From Candidatus Methanoperedens sp. (GTDB taxonomy: Archaea; Halobacteriota; Methanosarcinia; Methanosarcinales; Methanoperedenaceae): a DNA stretch of 37,664 nt. Both the position numbers and the translations under genes were made by a program. The notes under the pieces are model-generated. The model did no database searches. It saw only the letters and a list, made by a program, of their open reading frames with translations, and was not told where the DNA came from. Shown one piece after another: positions 29,832 through 37,664 of this stretch. Within the stretch, counting starts at the first letter, position 1. Every line of letters begins with the position of its first letter. Where the stretch lies: positions 1 to 37,664 of the forward strand of contig JAPZAP010000129.1 in assembly GCA_027460585.1 (NCBI GenBank), in the 5' to 3' direction.

Positions 29832-31157
29832 ATGGTAAAAGCGTCTCTTAAGAAGGTTTTTATTAAGAATTTCAAAAGCCTTCATGATTGTGAAATCGAT
29901 ATTGGAAAGATGAATGTAGTCGTGGGGGCGAACGCTTCGGGGAAATCGAATTTGATTGAGGCATTCAGGCTTTTAAAGAAGATTTACGCAGATAAAGATA
30001 GTTTTCCTTTTTTAGAATGGTGGGGGTATGACAATGTAGTTTGGCAGAGAAAAGAAGAGCTGCCCATAATTATTGGCCTTCTTTTTGATATTGAAGGTTA
30101 TGATATCTATTTTGAGACAAATTTTACTGGAACCGGGGGAAAATTTCAGATTTTGCGAGAAGTATTGGATATTAGAGGTTATTTGAAATTAGAGAAAAAA
30201 GGGGAATGGATATCGGCAAAACACGATATGAAATTTATAGATAATGTTATTGAAAAACCTCAAGAATACAATCTAGGCTCTGAAGGAAAAATGATAATTT
30301 ATAAGGAAAAGGAAAATCTTATAAAAGAGGCAAGAATTGGTTTTGATTTTAATGAAAGACGACTTTTAGATATAATTCATGATATTGAGGAGCTTGGGAT
30401 TGTTAATGAATTTTCTGATTCTGCTAAACTATCGTATCAACTATTTGAGGTTTTGAATTTGAAAATTCTAACTCCCTTTGTCCAATCCAAAATATACAAT
30501 TCAGAAAATGTTTATAATGTTGCATCAGAAATTATACTTTTTACCCTCAATAAACTATTGATTCTCTACCCCCTCAATATTCGCTTGATGAAAAATCCTC
30601 AACCTCTTAGAAGAGAAGAAACTCTAAAAGAAGATGGAACCAATATCGCAAGTGCATTTCATACAATTTATCTCAAAGAAGGTAAAATTCCAGAAGAAAT
30701 TTACAATCCCCTTACAATGGTTTTTCCAAAAATAGATGTGCGACCACATATTACCGAGGACGGCAGGGTCATGATAAAATTCTTTGAAGAAGGATTTGAA
30801 CTTTTACCCCCAAATACTTCCGACGGAATATATAAAATTTTGACTGTACTCATAGCGATTTTCCTGAAACCACCCCTGTTAATAATTGATGAAATTGAGA
30901 ACTCCCTGCATCCTGAAACCTTAGAACTTATTCTTGATACAATAAAAGCAACCGATGTCCAGGCGATAATAACGACGCACTCGCCAGTTGTAGTTGATAT
31001 GACCGAGCCTGATGATATGGTTCTTGTAGAGAAAGAACAGGGAGAATCCAGATTCAAGAGAATTAAAGATCCAGATAAATTAAGAGATTTCTTAAAGGAA
31101 AAAGGTATAACGTTTAGTACAGGCTGGCTTTATGGAGATATATCTCACATCGAATAA
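29832..31157 (+). CDS. AAA/ABC-type ATPase (AAA_21, OLD/RecF-like)
   Basis: 441 residues from ATG 29832, about 25 bases after the TATA-like ATTTAAATAG. Walker A is 'VVGANASGKSN' near residues 31-41. Walker B and its Glu are 'PPLLIIDEIENSLHPETLE'. The switch His is 'ITTHSPVVVD'. The middle region replaces a long coiled coil, so this is the compact AAA_21/AAA_15 type and not SMC. It is followed five bases later by a TOPRIM-like gene. Such pairs occur in anti-phage systems (for example the two-gene PARIS type), though function here is inference. It is slightly more AT-rich than its neighbours. Confidence 0.82.
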   Translation: MVKASLKKVFIKNFKSLHDCEIDIGKMNVVVGANASGKSNLIEAFRLLKKIYADKDSFPFLEWWGYDNVVWQRKEELPIIIGLLFDIEGYDIYFETNFTGTGGKFQILREVLDIRGYLKLEKKGEWISAKHDMKFIDNVIEKPQEYNLGSEGKMIIYKEKENLIKEARIGFDFNERRLLDIIHDIEELGIVNEFSDSAKLSYQLFEVLNLKILTPFVQSKIYNSENVYNVASEIILFTLNKLLILYPLNIRLMKNPQPLRREETLKEDGTNIASAFHTIYLKEGKIPEEIYNPLTMVFPKIDVRPHITEDGRVMIKFFEEGFELLPPNTSDGIYKILTVLIAIFLKPPLLIIDEIENSLHPETLELILDTIKATDVQAIITTHSPVVVDMTEPDDMVLVEKEQGESRFKRIKDPDKLRDFLKEKGITFSTGWLYGDISHIE

Positions 31158-31162
31158 AAAAC

Positions 31163-31657
31163 ATGAAAATAACACTAATTGTCGAAGATTCCTGGGGCGT
31201 TCCTTTTTTTCCAATTGTAATTGAAAGACTTAAAGCGGTGAACCTGGTAAATAAAAACTTAATAATTTCAAAACCAAAACATTTACCGGCTGATTGTAAT
31301 GGAAAACTAGATGAAATTTTGAAAATGGTTGATAACAAATTTGATCGGATCATAATAATTCTTGATGCTGATGGTCCTCAAAATTATAAGACCAGATATG
31401 AAAGGGCACAAAGCCATATACCGAATAATATGGCAACACCTGTTAAAATCATACTTGCAGAATATGAGATTGAAGAATGGATATGTATCAGCAAAGGTTT
31501 AAAATGGAAGCATCAGAAACCTTCAGATGAGCTAAAAACCAAATACTCTTATGAAAAATGGAAACTTCCACAGTTTGCCGCTGAATTGGATTTTGATAAA
31601 CTTGGGAAAAACTGCAAATCCTTTAAGGATTTTCTTGATGCTTTGACACCAAAATGA
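31163..31657 (+). CDS. TOPRIM-like (DUF4276-type) partner protein
   Basis: 164 residues. The acidic motifs are 'LIVEDSWGVPFFPIVIERLK' at the N-terminus (the Glu of TOPRIM-like folds), 'FDRIIIILDADGPQNY' in the middle and 'ILAEYEIEEWICIS'. These are the landmarks of DUF4276/DUF4435-type proteins that accompany AAA_21 ATPases. The spacing of five bases and the shared strand point to one operon. The predicted role is a nuclease or effector switched by the ATPase, which is inference from the family. The exact family name should be confirmed. Confidence 0.7.
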   Translation: MKITLIVEDSWGVPFFPIVIERLKAVNLVNKNLIISKPKHLPADCNGKLDEILKMVDNKFDRIIIILDADGPQNYKTRYERAQSHIPNNMATPVKIILAEYEIEEWICISKGLKWKHQKPSDELKTKYSYEKWKLPQFAAELDFDKLGKNCKSFKDFLDALTPK

Positions 31658-31683
31658 AATTTGTTTAAATTTTCATGGGAGTG

Positions 31684-32121
31684 TCAAAACGTCACCCTCT
31701 CTGCTTGCGCCTCTCTCATATTTGTCTCCATTGTCCAGAAATGAGCTTCTCCTGTGTATATCTTAAAGACCGCGAACAGCGGGTCGTCTGGCTTTCCCGT
31801 GCCGATCGCCTTCAAGAAAGGTCTTTCTTCGAGTAATCTTGCTTTGAGCTTGAGGTCATCAAGGAATTTTACTTTTCCTGCCAGTCTCATCATTTTCATC
31901 TTCGAAGGATCCTGGGAAGGAGCAATGAAGCATACTTCCAGCTTTGGGTTCTTCTTCAATTGCTTACATACATTTTTTGGGGTTCCCGTATGAAAATAGA
32001 ACCCGCTTTCATCGGCAAACCACATCAAAAAACCCCTAACTCTTGGCTGGTCGCCATCAGTGGTCGCAACATAGCATGCAGGATTTTTATTTGCAAATTC
32101 AATATAATCTTTTAACTCCAT
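31684..32121 (-). CDS. Pyridoxamine 5'-phosphate oxidase-family flavin protein
   Basis: 145 residues with the split-barrel FMN-binding pattern: 'ACYVATTDGDQPRVRGFLMW', 'GFYFHTGTPKNVCKQLKKNP' and 'MKMMRLAGKVKFLDD'. Such small proteins are flavin or F420-type oxidoreductases or non-enzymatic cofactor binders; the substrate cannot be inferred. TATA-like GATATAAAC on the minus strand near 32153-32161 and a purine-rich stretch (AAGGGAAAA) before the ATG support the start. It reads toward the ATPase/TOPRIM pair, convergent with it. Confidence 0.85.
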   Translation of the reverse strand: MELKDYIEFANKNPACYVATTDGDQPRVRGFLMWFADESGFYFHTGTPKNVCKQLKKNPKLEVCFIAPSQDPSKMKMMRLAGKVKFLDDLKLKARLLEERPFLKAIGTGKPDDPLFAVFKIYTGEAHFWTMETNMREAQAERVTF

Positions 32122-32240
32122 AATTTTCCCTTATCCTGTATTTGCTCCAATTGTTTATATCTTTTTTGGCCGATAAATAATGATCCACGCATAGATTTCG
32201 ATGAAAAGCAAATCCATTTAGATTTAATAATCTGCAATTT

Positions 32241-33677
32241 TCAGTTTATGCTCACATCTGCGATATTATTTGAGATGTGAAGGAAAGTAATGTCTCCTGT
32301 GGCATTATAATTGACAATCATTGAAGATTGGCTCGGGTCGGGGTTTTGATTACCTCCCGGCGAACACTGGTTAAAGAAGAAAGTTCCGGTTTGTGACATT
32401 TCCCAGAAGTAGTGCTCTGTTATGTTGTAAAGGGTCTGCGTCCTATTCACATTGGACACATTTATGTATGGGCTGCTGCCCCATGAAAGAGCTGGATTGT
32501 CGATTCCTGTGATCTTTTCGCCGGATGTCTTGCAAACGTTGGCATTGGTTGAACCAACAATATTTTGAATATATGTTAAGCTGGTACTCTTGTTGAGCAA
32601 ATCCACATAGATATAATAATCCGGCTGTATAGTGTAAATATCAGATCCTAACCAAGTCTCACCATTGCTTGGAGAACTTTTATCAATATAGCCTATTGAA
32701 AGGTCAACGTTATTGCCAACGTCCCAATTTTCTGACTTAAAATAGAATATCAAAGTCTTGTTTCCGGAAGTTCCACGAATATCCCAATTTAATTTATTAT
32801 CACAATGTACATGTCCGTGTTCAGTTGAACACGATGGAATTATCTTAAAGCTAAAATTGTCAAGAGGGGTGGTGTCGCTGGGATCAATCCCCGGGAAGTT
32901 AATTGGATTGGTTATAACATTGGTTCCCCCAAAAGTAGAAGGAACAACCGTGAGTTCTATGTTTGCTGTATGTTTTGTCGAATTCGTTTTGACACTCGTA
33001 TAGGAAAGACTTCTGGCATAATCCGCCCACGCATCGTAGAAGTCGCTCGTAATGTTCACGTAAACCTTTCCGGTGTTGCTGAAGTTGAGCGGGTTTTGCT
33101 TATTTGGATCAGTAGTAGGAAATAATACCGAAGTTGATTTATTCTTGAAGATAACTTCTGCCGTTCCCTTTCCTCCGACTGTGGTATTTCCGTTCACCGT
33201 GAGCACTGCAAACGTCAGCGTCTTCCCGTCAAAATGAAATTCCGGCGGGGAGAGCATGACCGAGCCCCCCGAGGGATATTTTGACCAGACGCCTCCACCT
33301 TCGTATCCTAAAATCCTTTCTCCATAACTGTATTTTACTTTTCCCATGGATATATTGATATTAAACGTCCCATTTGCGCTCTTTATAGTCACATAACTCT
33401 CCTTGCCTGTCATGTTGGGCTCTAATGTCACAGTGCCCCCTCCAAGGTTGATTTTATCCACACGCATCGGCGCATCCCCAAGCAAAGTACCGCTTGCCCT
33501 GAAACTCGACATGGTGAATGCTTGCTCAGCATCTTTAATATTTGTCATATCCTGCAACTGGTAAATTGAAGGTACACCGACCAATACTATCATGCCTACA
33601 CCTGTAACCGTTAAGGCTAATATGAGGGCATAGCCTACAACCTCTGAAACTGCATTTTCTGATCCCAGGAACCTCAT
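32241..33677 (-). CDS. Pilin-like secreted protein, large C-terminal domain
   Basis: 478 residues. The N-terminus 'GSENAVSEVVGYALILALTV' is a class III (prepilin-type) signal and hydrophobic helix, as in archaeal pilins. The rest is an extracellular strand-rich domain with many Asn-x-Ser/Thr sites. The start overlaps the stop of the preceding pilin-like gene by four bases (ATGA), so they are coupled. The two share motifs such as 'GYEGGGVWSKYP' versus 'AYEGTGVWVKYPNG', so they are paralogues. It is the last gene of the minus-strand cluster. Confidence 0.78.
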   Translation of the reverse strand: MRFLGSENAVSEVVGYALILALTVTGVGMIVLVGVPSIYQLQDMTNIKDAEQAFTMSSFRASGTLLGDAPMRVDKINLGGGTVTLEPNMTGKESYVTIKSANGTFNINISMGKVKYSYGERILGYEGGGVWSKYPSGGSVMLSPPEFHFDGKTLTFAVLTVNGNTTVGGKGTAEVIFKNKSTSVLFPTTDPNKQNPLNFSNTGKVYVNITSDFYDAWADYARSLSYTSVKTNSTKHTANIELTVVPSTFGGTNVITNPINFPGIDPSDTTPLDNFSFKIIPSCSTEHGHVHCDNKLNWDIRGTSGNKTLIFYFKSENWDVGNNVDLSIGYIDKSSPSNGETWLGSDIYTIQPDYYIYVDLLNKSTSLTYIQNIVGSTNANVCKTSGEKITGIDNPALSWGSSPYINVSNVNRTQTLYNITEHYFWEMSQTGTFFFNQCSPGGNQNPDPSQSSMIVNYNATGDITFLHISNNIADVSIN

Positions 33678-34477
33678 ATGATCTCCGTGTAAATCTGTGA
33701 TTTCAGTATGTAAACATCCGGATTCGTAGTAGTGTTCAACCTGAACGTCCCGTCGGCAATTTTACTCCATTTCATAGTGTTAATGAAGTAATCCTGCCAC
33801 CCTGAAGTGTAATCTCCAGTGATTATTATTGTAACACTGGTCACACTGCTCACACTCCTATTGTGAATAAGTTCTGGCATCCCGCATCCCCCTTCTTGCG
33901 AGGGTATCTGCTGCTGGCAAACTGTTATTTTGCTCATTCCGGTGCCGGATGTAGACGGATAACCGCTGATGTATGTTACAGGTATGATTAGCATATCGCT
34001 TCGGTTGGTAATAAGCGGCTTATAAACATTCAAAACGTAACCGTTCGGGTATTTTACCCATACTCCAGTTCCCTCATAGGCAACCACCGTGTCGCCTATG
34101 GAATTTTCGATACTGCGCATGGGTCCGCCCTCCAGTTTTTTTTCATTACCGCTGGAATCGGTCACATTGATCTGGATTGTGCTGTTTCCGGTAACGCTCA
34201 GTCTCCCACCATACATCTTAATAACTCCTCCATGTGATGGCGCCTGCCCGGAGGCTACTTTATTGAAATTATCTGCCAGCACAATAAAGGTCTGTTTAGT
34301 ATTTTCTATATACCTTGCCTCCTGGGCACTCCTTAATGCAGGGTAGCCCACAAGCCCTATTATACTAAAACAGATCAAAAGAATTCCAACTATTGTGATA
34401 AAGTCCAGTACTTCAGCTACTGCGTCCTGAGACTTCAGGAAATATCGCGTACCTAAAGAATTCTTAGTTGGAATCAT
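33674..34477 (-). CDS. Pilin-like secreted protein, paralogue of the next gene
   Basis: 267 residues from ATG 34477. A longer frame to 34543 is less likely, because an ATATTTAAATA TATA-like box lies 28-38 bases before 34477. The N-terminal helix is 'SQDAVAEVLDFITIVGILLI'. The C-terminal domain shares 'YEGTGVWVKYPNGY' and 'GDYTSGWQDYFINTM' with the 32241-33677 protein. Such proteins are seen in haloarchaeal and methanogen pilin-like clusters (DUF72xx families; the exact number is not certain). It is probably part of a surface filament or secreted complex. Confidence 0.75.
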   Translation of the reverse strand: MIPTKNSLGTRYFLKSQDAVAEVLDFITIVGILLICFSIIGLVGYPALRSAQEARYIENTKQTFIVLADNFNKVASGQAPSHGGVIKMYGGRLSVTGNSTIQINVTDSSGNEKKLEGGPMRSIENSIGDTVVAYEGTGVWVKYPNGYVLNVYKPLITNRSDMLIIPVTYISGYPSTSGTGMSKITVCQQQIPSQEGGCGMPELIHNRSVSSVTSVTIIITGDYTSGWQDYFINTMKWSKIADGTFRLNTTTNPDVYILKSQIYTEII

Positions 34478-34548
34478 CTTACTAAAATGAATGTGCGACT
34501 TAGTATTTAAATATTTCATACTAATTATGATAATAATATCCAAGACCT

Positions 34549-35025
34549 TTATTGTTCCACCAAATTAAGACTGCTGCCGGATTTATTGTATGAAATCTTG
34601 TAATTCTCTGCCCCGCTGTATATCTGTATTGGAGTAAAATTGGTAGAAATATTGAAAGAAGAGGTGGTCATTGCGCCGTTGTCCGATTGCAGGATTATCT
34701 GGTAAGGGGAATTTGTTATATTAACCGTATAGCTTCTATCAGCTACAGATGCAGACATTGGGAACTCGTATTCAAGAGAGTTCACAGTTCCGCCATAGGA
34801 ATTTGTTATATTGACCATGGTATCCACCGTAGTTATCTTATTTGAAAGCCCTGCCCCGATGAGTCTAAAGGTTGCAGTCATGGCTGCCTTTTCATTGGAA
34901 TTTGTAAGGCTATAGAAGGAGATGATGGTTACTGAAATAACAATCACTGTAATTGCAAACATGAGTATATACCCGATAGAGATGGAAACAGCATTGTCAT
35001 CTTTTATAAGGTTCCTGGAATTCAT
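34549..35025 (-). CDS. Pilin-like protein with class III signal
   Basis: 158 residues. 'IKDDNAVSISIGYILMFAIT' is a hydrophobic prepilin-type N-terminal helix. The mature part is rich in Ser, Thr and Asn with several glycosylation sites. It is four bases from the upstream gene and continues the same operon. No catalytic motif is present. Close relatives are expected in other Methanosarcinales and in haloarchaeal pilin-like clusters, by pattern only. Confidence 0.75.
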   Translation of the reverse strand: MNSRNLIKDDNAVSISIGYILMFAITVIVISVTIISFYSLTNSNEKAAMTATFRLIGAGLSNKITTVDTMVNITNSYGGTVNSLEYEFPMSASVADRSYTVNITNSPYQIILQSDNGAMTTSSFNISTNFTPIQIYSGAENYKISYNKSGSSLNLVEQ

Positions 35026-35029
35026 AACA

Positions 35030-35791
35030 TCACCACGGTACTGAAATAGGAATCGTGATATCCGCTCTCACCCTGCTGGTTGAGTAGGAAACGTTGGCAT
35101 ACAGGATATAATCGCGAGCGCGGGTGAAGTTCCTGCCAAAGGCATATCCTGTTATATTGAATCTACCAGTTGCATTAGTGCCGTTTATAAACGAAACAGT
35201 GAACGGCTGGCTTATATTTTTATTGATCTGGCTATTATTGATTGTGAGATTTTGCGGATTTGGATTTGTAAAGTTAATTCGCCAAAAATTTGTTGAATTC
35301 GTTATGTTAATATAAAACCCCCCTGTACTTACATTCACAGTAATATTGCTATTGTTCACATTCTGGATTACAGTCCAGTTCGGCGAGCCGCCCACCGTCC
35401 CATTATCTGTGAAATAAGCATAGCTACCATTGTTCCAGTTAGTAACATTCCAACTCACATTAACACCCTCCCCGTTCAACGCATAAATCGTTGACAGGTT
35501 GTCCCTGAAATTACGTGTCGTGTTATTGAAATTACTTATCATCGGGACTCTATTTCCTCCGGGAGCCGATACATTTCTATACGCTGCCCTGGATTCATCT
35601 TTTGTAATCTGCATCAGGTTAACTATCTCGGTTTTCGAAGATTGTGTTCCTGCCCCAATCGCCATATTTCCCTCGAATATGACGCTGTTAAGAATGACAG
35701 TTGTTATCACAAGCCCGATGGCAATGATGAAACCTCCAAGAAGCATGAACTGTGCATCACGGTTTTCAATTAATCCCATCAGTTCCTCCAT
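35030..35791 (-). CDS. Secreted protein with extreme N-glycosylation site density
   Basis: 253 residues. A short cytosolic N-terminus is followed by one membrane helix ('FMLLGGFIIAIGLVITTVIL'). More than 20 Asn-x-Ser/Thr sites lie in the ~180 extracellular residues that follow, for example 'NVSWNVTNWNNGSY' and 'NVNNSNITVNVSTGGFYINI'. It overlaps the 35779 gene by 13 bases and the downstream gene follows within a few bases. It is probably a heavily glycosylated pilin-like component. Confidence 0.75.
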   Translation of the reverse strand: MEELMGLIENRDAQFMLLGGFIIAIGLVITTVILNSVIFEGNMAIGAGTQSSKTEIVNLMQITKDESRAAYRNVSAPGGNRVPMISNFNNTTRNFRDNLSTIYALNGEGVNVSWNVTNWNNGSYAYFTDNGTVGGSPNWTVIQNVNNSNITVNVSTGGFYINITNSTNFWRINFTNPNPQNLTINNSQINKNISQPFTVSFINGTNATGRFNITGYAFGRNFTRARDYILYANVSYSTSRVRADITIPISVPW

Positions 35792-36348
35792 AAAACGAGT
35801 TTAACCTCGACAATATTAAACAGGCTGGTTGAAGGATCAATATCCTTTATGTTAAAGTTGGAAGGGGAATCAGTATCTTGCAGCACGATTTTTCTGGAAA
35901 CCACTACAGCACTATAAGAAGGATCGCCGTTGTATATTAGGTTCATGCTGCTAGGCGTAAGCGTGACGTCATCAAGATAAATAATCTCTACATTATGGGC
36001 AATACCCTGCCGGATTAAAGTGGCATTTAACATTGCTGACAGGTTATTGGATAGGGTGCCTGAACCACCTACGTAGCTAGAACCGTTCCAGATATATTCA
36101 GAGCCATCCCAAGTTATTATGTCGTTCTTAAGGTTCGAGTTGTATCCTGGCTCAGCATAATCCATCATGTTCAAGATATCCTGCCCCAGCGCCTGAAGCT
36201 CGGATTCAACATGCACATTTGATGTTGATGAGGTCAGGGGCGTCATGGATGTCGCATCGATAGCATAAACTATGACCAGAAGCATGAGCATTGCCGCAGC
36301 CACGCCTTCCAGTGTATACAACTGCGCTTTTTCATCGAACATTACCAC
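35779..36348 (-). CDS. Pilin-like protein with 'QLYTLEGVAAAM' signal
   Basis: 189 residues. 'EKAQLYTLEGVAAAMLMLLV' resembles a prepilin-type signal with a Glu at position 5 after a presumed cleavage. The remainder is extracellular, with 'ELQALGQDILNMMDYAEPGY' a pattern seen in haloarchaeal DUF7288-like proteins (recalled, unverified). It overlaps the 36342 gene by seven bases and the 35030 gene by 13 bases, so translation is coupled. Confidence 0.75.
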   Translation of the reverse strand: MVMFDEKAQLYTLEGVAAAMLMLLVIVYAIDATSMTPLTSSTSNVHVESELQALGQDILNMMDYAEPGYNSNLKNDIITWDGSEYIWNGSSYVGGSGTLSNNLSAMLNATLIRQGIAHNVEIIYLDDVTLTPSSMNLIYNGDPSYSAVVVSRKIVLQDTDSPSNFNIKDIDPSTSLFNIVEVKLVLWRN

Positions 36349-36959
36349 ACCCTCACAGAAAGTATTGCAGTCTCATTATAACCTGTAGAGGAATTTACTA
36401 TCAATACCAGACGCCTGATCTGACTGATATCTGTATTTTCAGGAAGCGGTGGGCCGCCTGGATTCGTTAAACCGGTTTGGTTCATGAGGGTGCCGTTTTT
36501 ATATGCAACCGATACGTTGATATCAAAAATAGAAGTAGCATCCGGACTGAAAAGTCCAAGCTCGCTGAGATTACTGTTATAGGCGGTCTGGTTTGAATGG
36601 TTTAGCTTAATATTATTAAAATAATATAATTTCCCCTGGTCTATTACACTCATAGCTCCTGCATTATCAGCAACTAGTAGGCGTTCTACCAGTATTGTAC
36701 TTGCTCTATCGGCAGCCAGTGTAATTTCATCAGAGCCTGGCTGGAATGGAGTAAATATACCGTACATGAATTGGAATACAAAAGCAACCGCCATGAGAAA
36801 TATGCTCATACCTGCAACGTAGTCAATGCTCATCTGGGCCTTATCATCTTTCTCAGTGACAATTTTGTTTTCATTTTTTTTATTATTAATGAACAACAAT
36901 TGCCGCACATAGCATGGAACCAAACCAGAGTACATAAATGAAATATAATTTTTCATCAC
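36342..36959 (-). CDS. Pilin-like protein, first gene of the minus-strand cluster
   Basis: 205 residues in the longest frame. The true start is uncertain: the family segment 'DDKAQMSIDYVAGMSIFLMA' begins near residue 38, so the first ~35 residues ('NYISFMYSGLVPCYVRQLLF') may not be translated, and GTG 36908 or a TTG nearby are alternatives. The prepilin-type helix 'MSIDYVAGMSIFLMAVAFVF' is clear. The C-terminal part, 'RRLVLIVNSSTGYNETAILS', resembles haloarchaeal DUF7287-type proteins. It heads the operon that runs to 34549, and probably on. Confidence 0.68.
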   Translation of the reverse strand: MMKNYISFMYSGLVPCYVRQLLFINNKKNENKIVTEKDDKAQMSIDYVAGMSIFLMAVAFVFQFMYGIFTPFQPGSDEITLAADRASTILVERLLVADNAGAMSVIDQGKLYYFNNIKLNHSNQTAYNSNLSELGLFSPDATSIFDINVSVAYKNGTLMNQTGLTNPGGPPLPENTDISQIRRLVLIVNSSTGYNETAILSVRVW

Positions 36960-37008
36960 TATTATTACTATAATAATAGATTACTATTACAAAAACCTTC
37001 TGGCATTC

Positions 37009-37664
37009 TGGGCTGTGGGACAAAATTAACCGGGGTACAGGTTCATCAAATTATGCCAGACACCCGTACACGTTAACGCTGTGTCAATGCGTTCCTCCCT
37101 TTTTTGTCCCACTTTCCATCCAAACCATCTTTTGTCAGCCGAAAATCCAGATTCGGAATTGTTACGCAAATAATATTGTCGAAGATGTCATTGTATCATT
37201 TACAAATTCTTCCATTGTTATCCTTCCATTTCCATGAACCATTTAAAGTTGCATTTTTTTTCGGAATGCCGTAGACTTTTGATTTCCCGAATCTATCTAC
37301 GCACGACGATGAGCTCTAATATTTATCAAGCCTAAAGCTCTCGATTTCGATATCAAAGTGTTTTAGCATTTCCATTGCTTTATCAAAAGCTTCCTTTTCA
37401 CTTATTAAGCTCATTCCCATTGCTACATACATTTTGGAGTCAAGATCCATCAACTTAAAGGAATAGGCGAAAGCCTTGGTTCCAGAATACTCTTTTGCCT
37501 TATCTTTTCGTATTTGTGTTTCCGAAGCGTAATGCTTTTTTATGGATAACGAATATCCTGTTCCATCTCCGCATGAATTAATTTTCTTTACTCCTTTCTC
37601 TTTCATAATCAATAGATGTAGGTTGAGAATTGCCAATGATACATCATAATTTGAATATAATCTT
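37009..37664 (-). mobile_element. Insertion sequence fragment, right inverted copy
   Basis: An inverted counterpart of 1-658. The inner end starts at 37009 with TGGGCTGTGGGACAAAATTA, and the element reads outward to the right edge, where it is cut. The outermost 141 bases are the exact reverse complement of 1-141; beyond that the copies differ at many positions, so this is an older, diverged copy. Confidence 0.8.
37026..37663 (-). pseudogene. DDE transposase, right copy, multiple lesions
   Basis: The frame enters from the right edge and reads the same 'SCGDGTGYS' and 'LDKY' segments, then meets an in-frame TAG at 37316-37318, where the left copy has a Tyr codon. Further on it has an extra A in the segment after 'SWKWKD' and a two-base deletion near 'MTYLRQ'. 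It also has a stop in the conserved region. Its lesions differ from those of the left copy, so the two decayed independently. Confidence 0.8.

Noticed and set aside
37316-37318. In-frame TAG in the right transposase read as pyrrolysine
   Set aside because: The same copy has further frame-disrupting insertions and deletions, and the left copy has a normal Tyr codon, so simple decay explains it.
1-37664. A linear extrachromosomal element with terminal inverted repeats (Borg-like)
   Set aside because: The exact identity is only 141 bases and then fades into two diverged transposase pseudogenes. The length matches an assembly k-mer, and the gene content is ordinary core metabolism.

Overview
The window looks like a chromosomal piece of a methane-cycling euryarchaeon, most likely of the Methanosarcinales / 'Ca. 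Methanoperedens' neighbourhood. That assignment is inference. It rests on archaeal TATA-box promoters placed about 25-30 bases before leaderless starts, a methanogen-type thymidylate synthase, LarC, an archaeal lysine-less IscS, a PCNA-binding tail on Pol IV, and a long run of archaeal pilin-like genes. No rRNA, tRNA or CRISPR array was found.

Layout. (1) 1-658: a decayed DDE transposase copy running off the left edge. A second, inverted and independently decayed copy lies at 37009-37664. The outermost 141 bases of the window are exact reverse complements, which looks like an assembly k-mer overlap. (2) 659-2940: an accessory zone with two toxin-antitoxin type pairs, an orphan small ORF and four same-direction copies of a GC-rich ~90-115 base repeat. 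(3) 2937-9062: a winged-helix regulator, an unknown protein, then a copper cluster (chaperone, three-HMA P-type ATPase, two-helix membrane protein, HMA-SafE-cupredoxin fusion) behind two TTTACA-N5-TGTAAA operators. (4) 9063-20380: another decayed toxin-antitoxin remnant, a TerC-like membrane protein, larC, a lipoate-ligase-like protein, a methyltransferase, thymidylate synthase, an aspartase-type lyase, an N-acetylglutamate-synthase-like GNAT, purB, an ArsR-type regulator, a small protein plus ferredoxin, and dinB. (5) 20400-20953: a VapBC pair whose toxin carries a one-base frameshift. (6) 21019-25895: a same-strand sulfur / Fe-S island with a rhodanese lipoprotein, coiled-coil protein, DsrE-family protein, rubredoxin-like protein, IscS lacking the PLP lysine, and an IscU fused to a ferredoxin-NADP-reductase-type flavoprotein. 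(7) 26003-29762: an Ig-like surface protein and uvrB, which appears to start at CTG. (8) 29832-31657: an ATPase + TOPRIM-like pair resembling defence modules. (9) 32241-36959: six overlapping or closely spaced pilin-like/secreted genes on the minus strand.

The most promising items are the IscS(Lys to Asp) / IscU-flavoprotein fusion pair with its sulfur-handling neighbours, the GC-rich repeat family interleaved with toxin-antitoxin genes, the paired copper-cluster operators, and the ATPase-TOPRIM pair.
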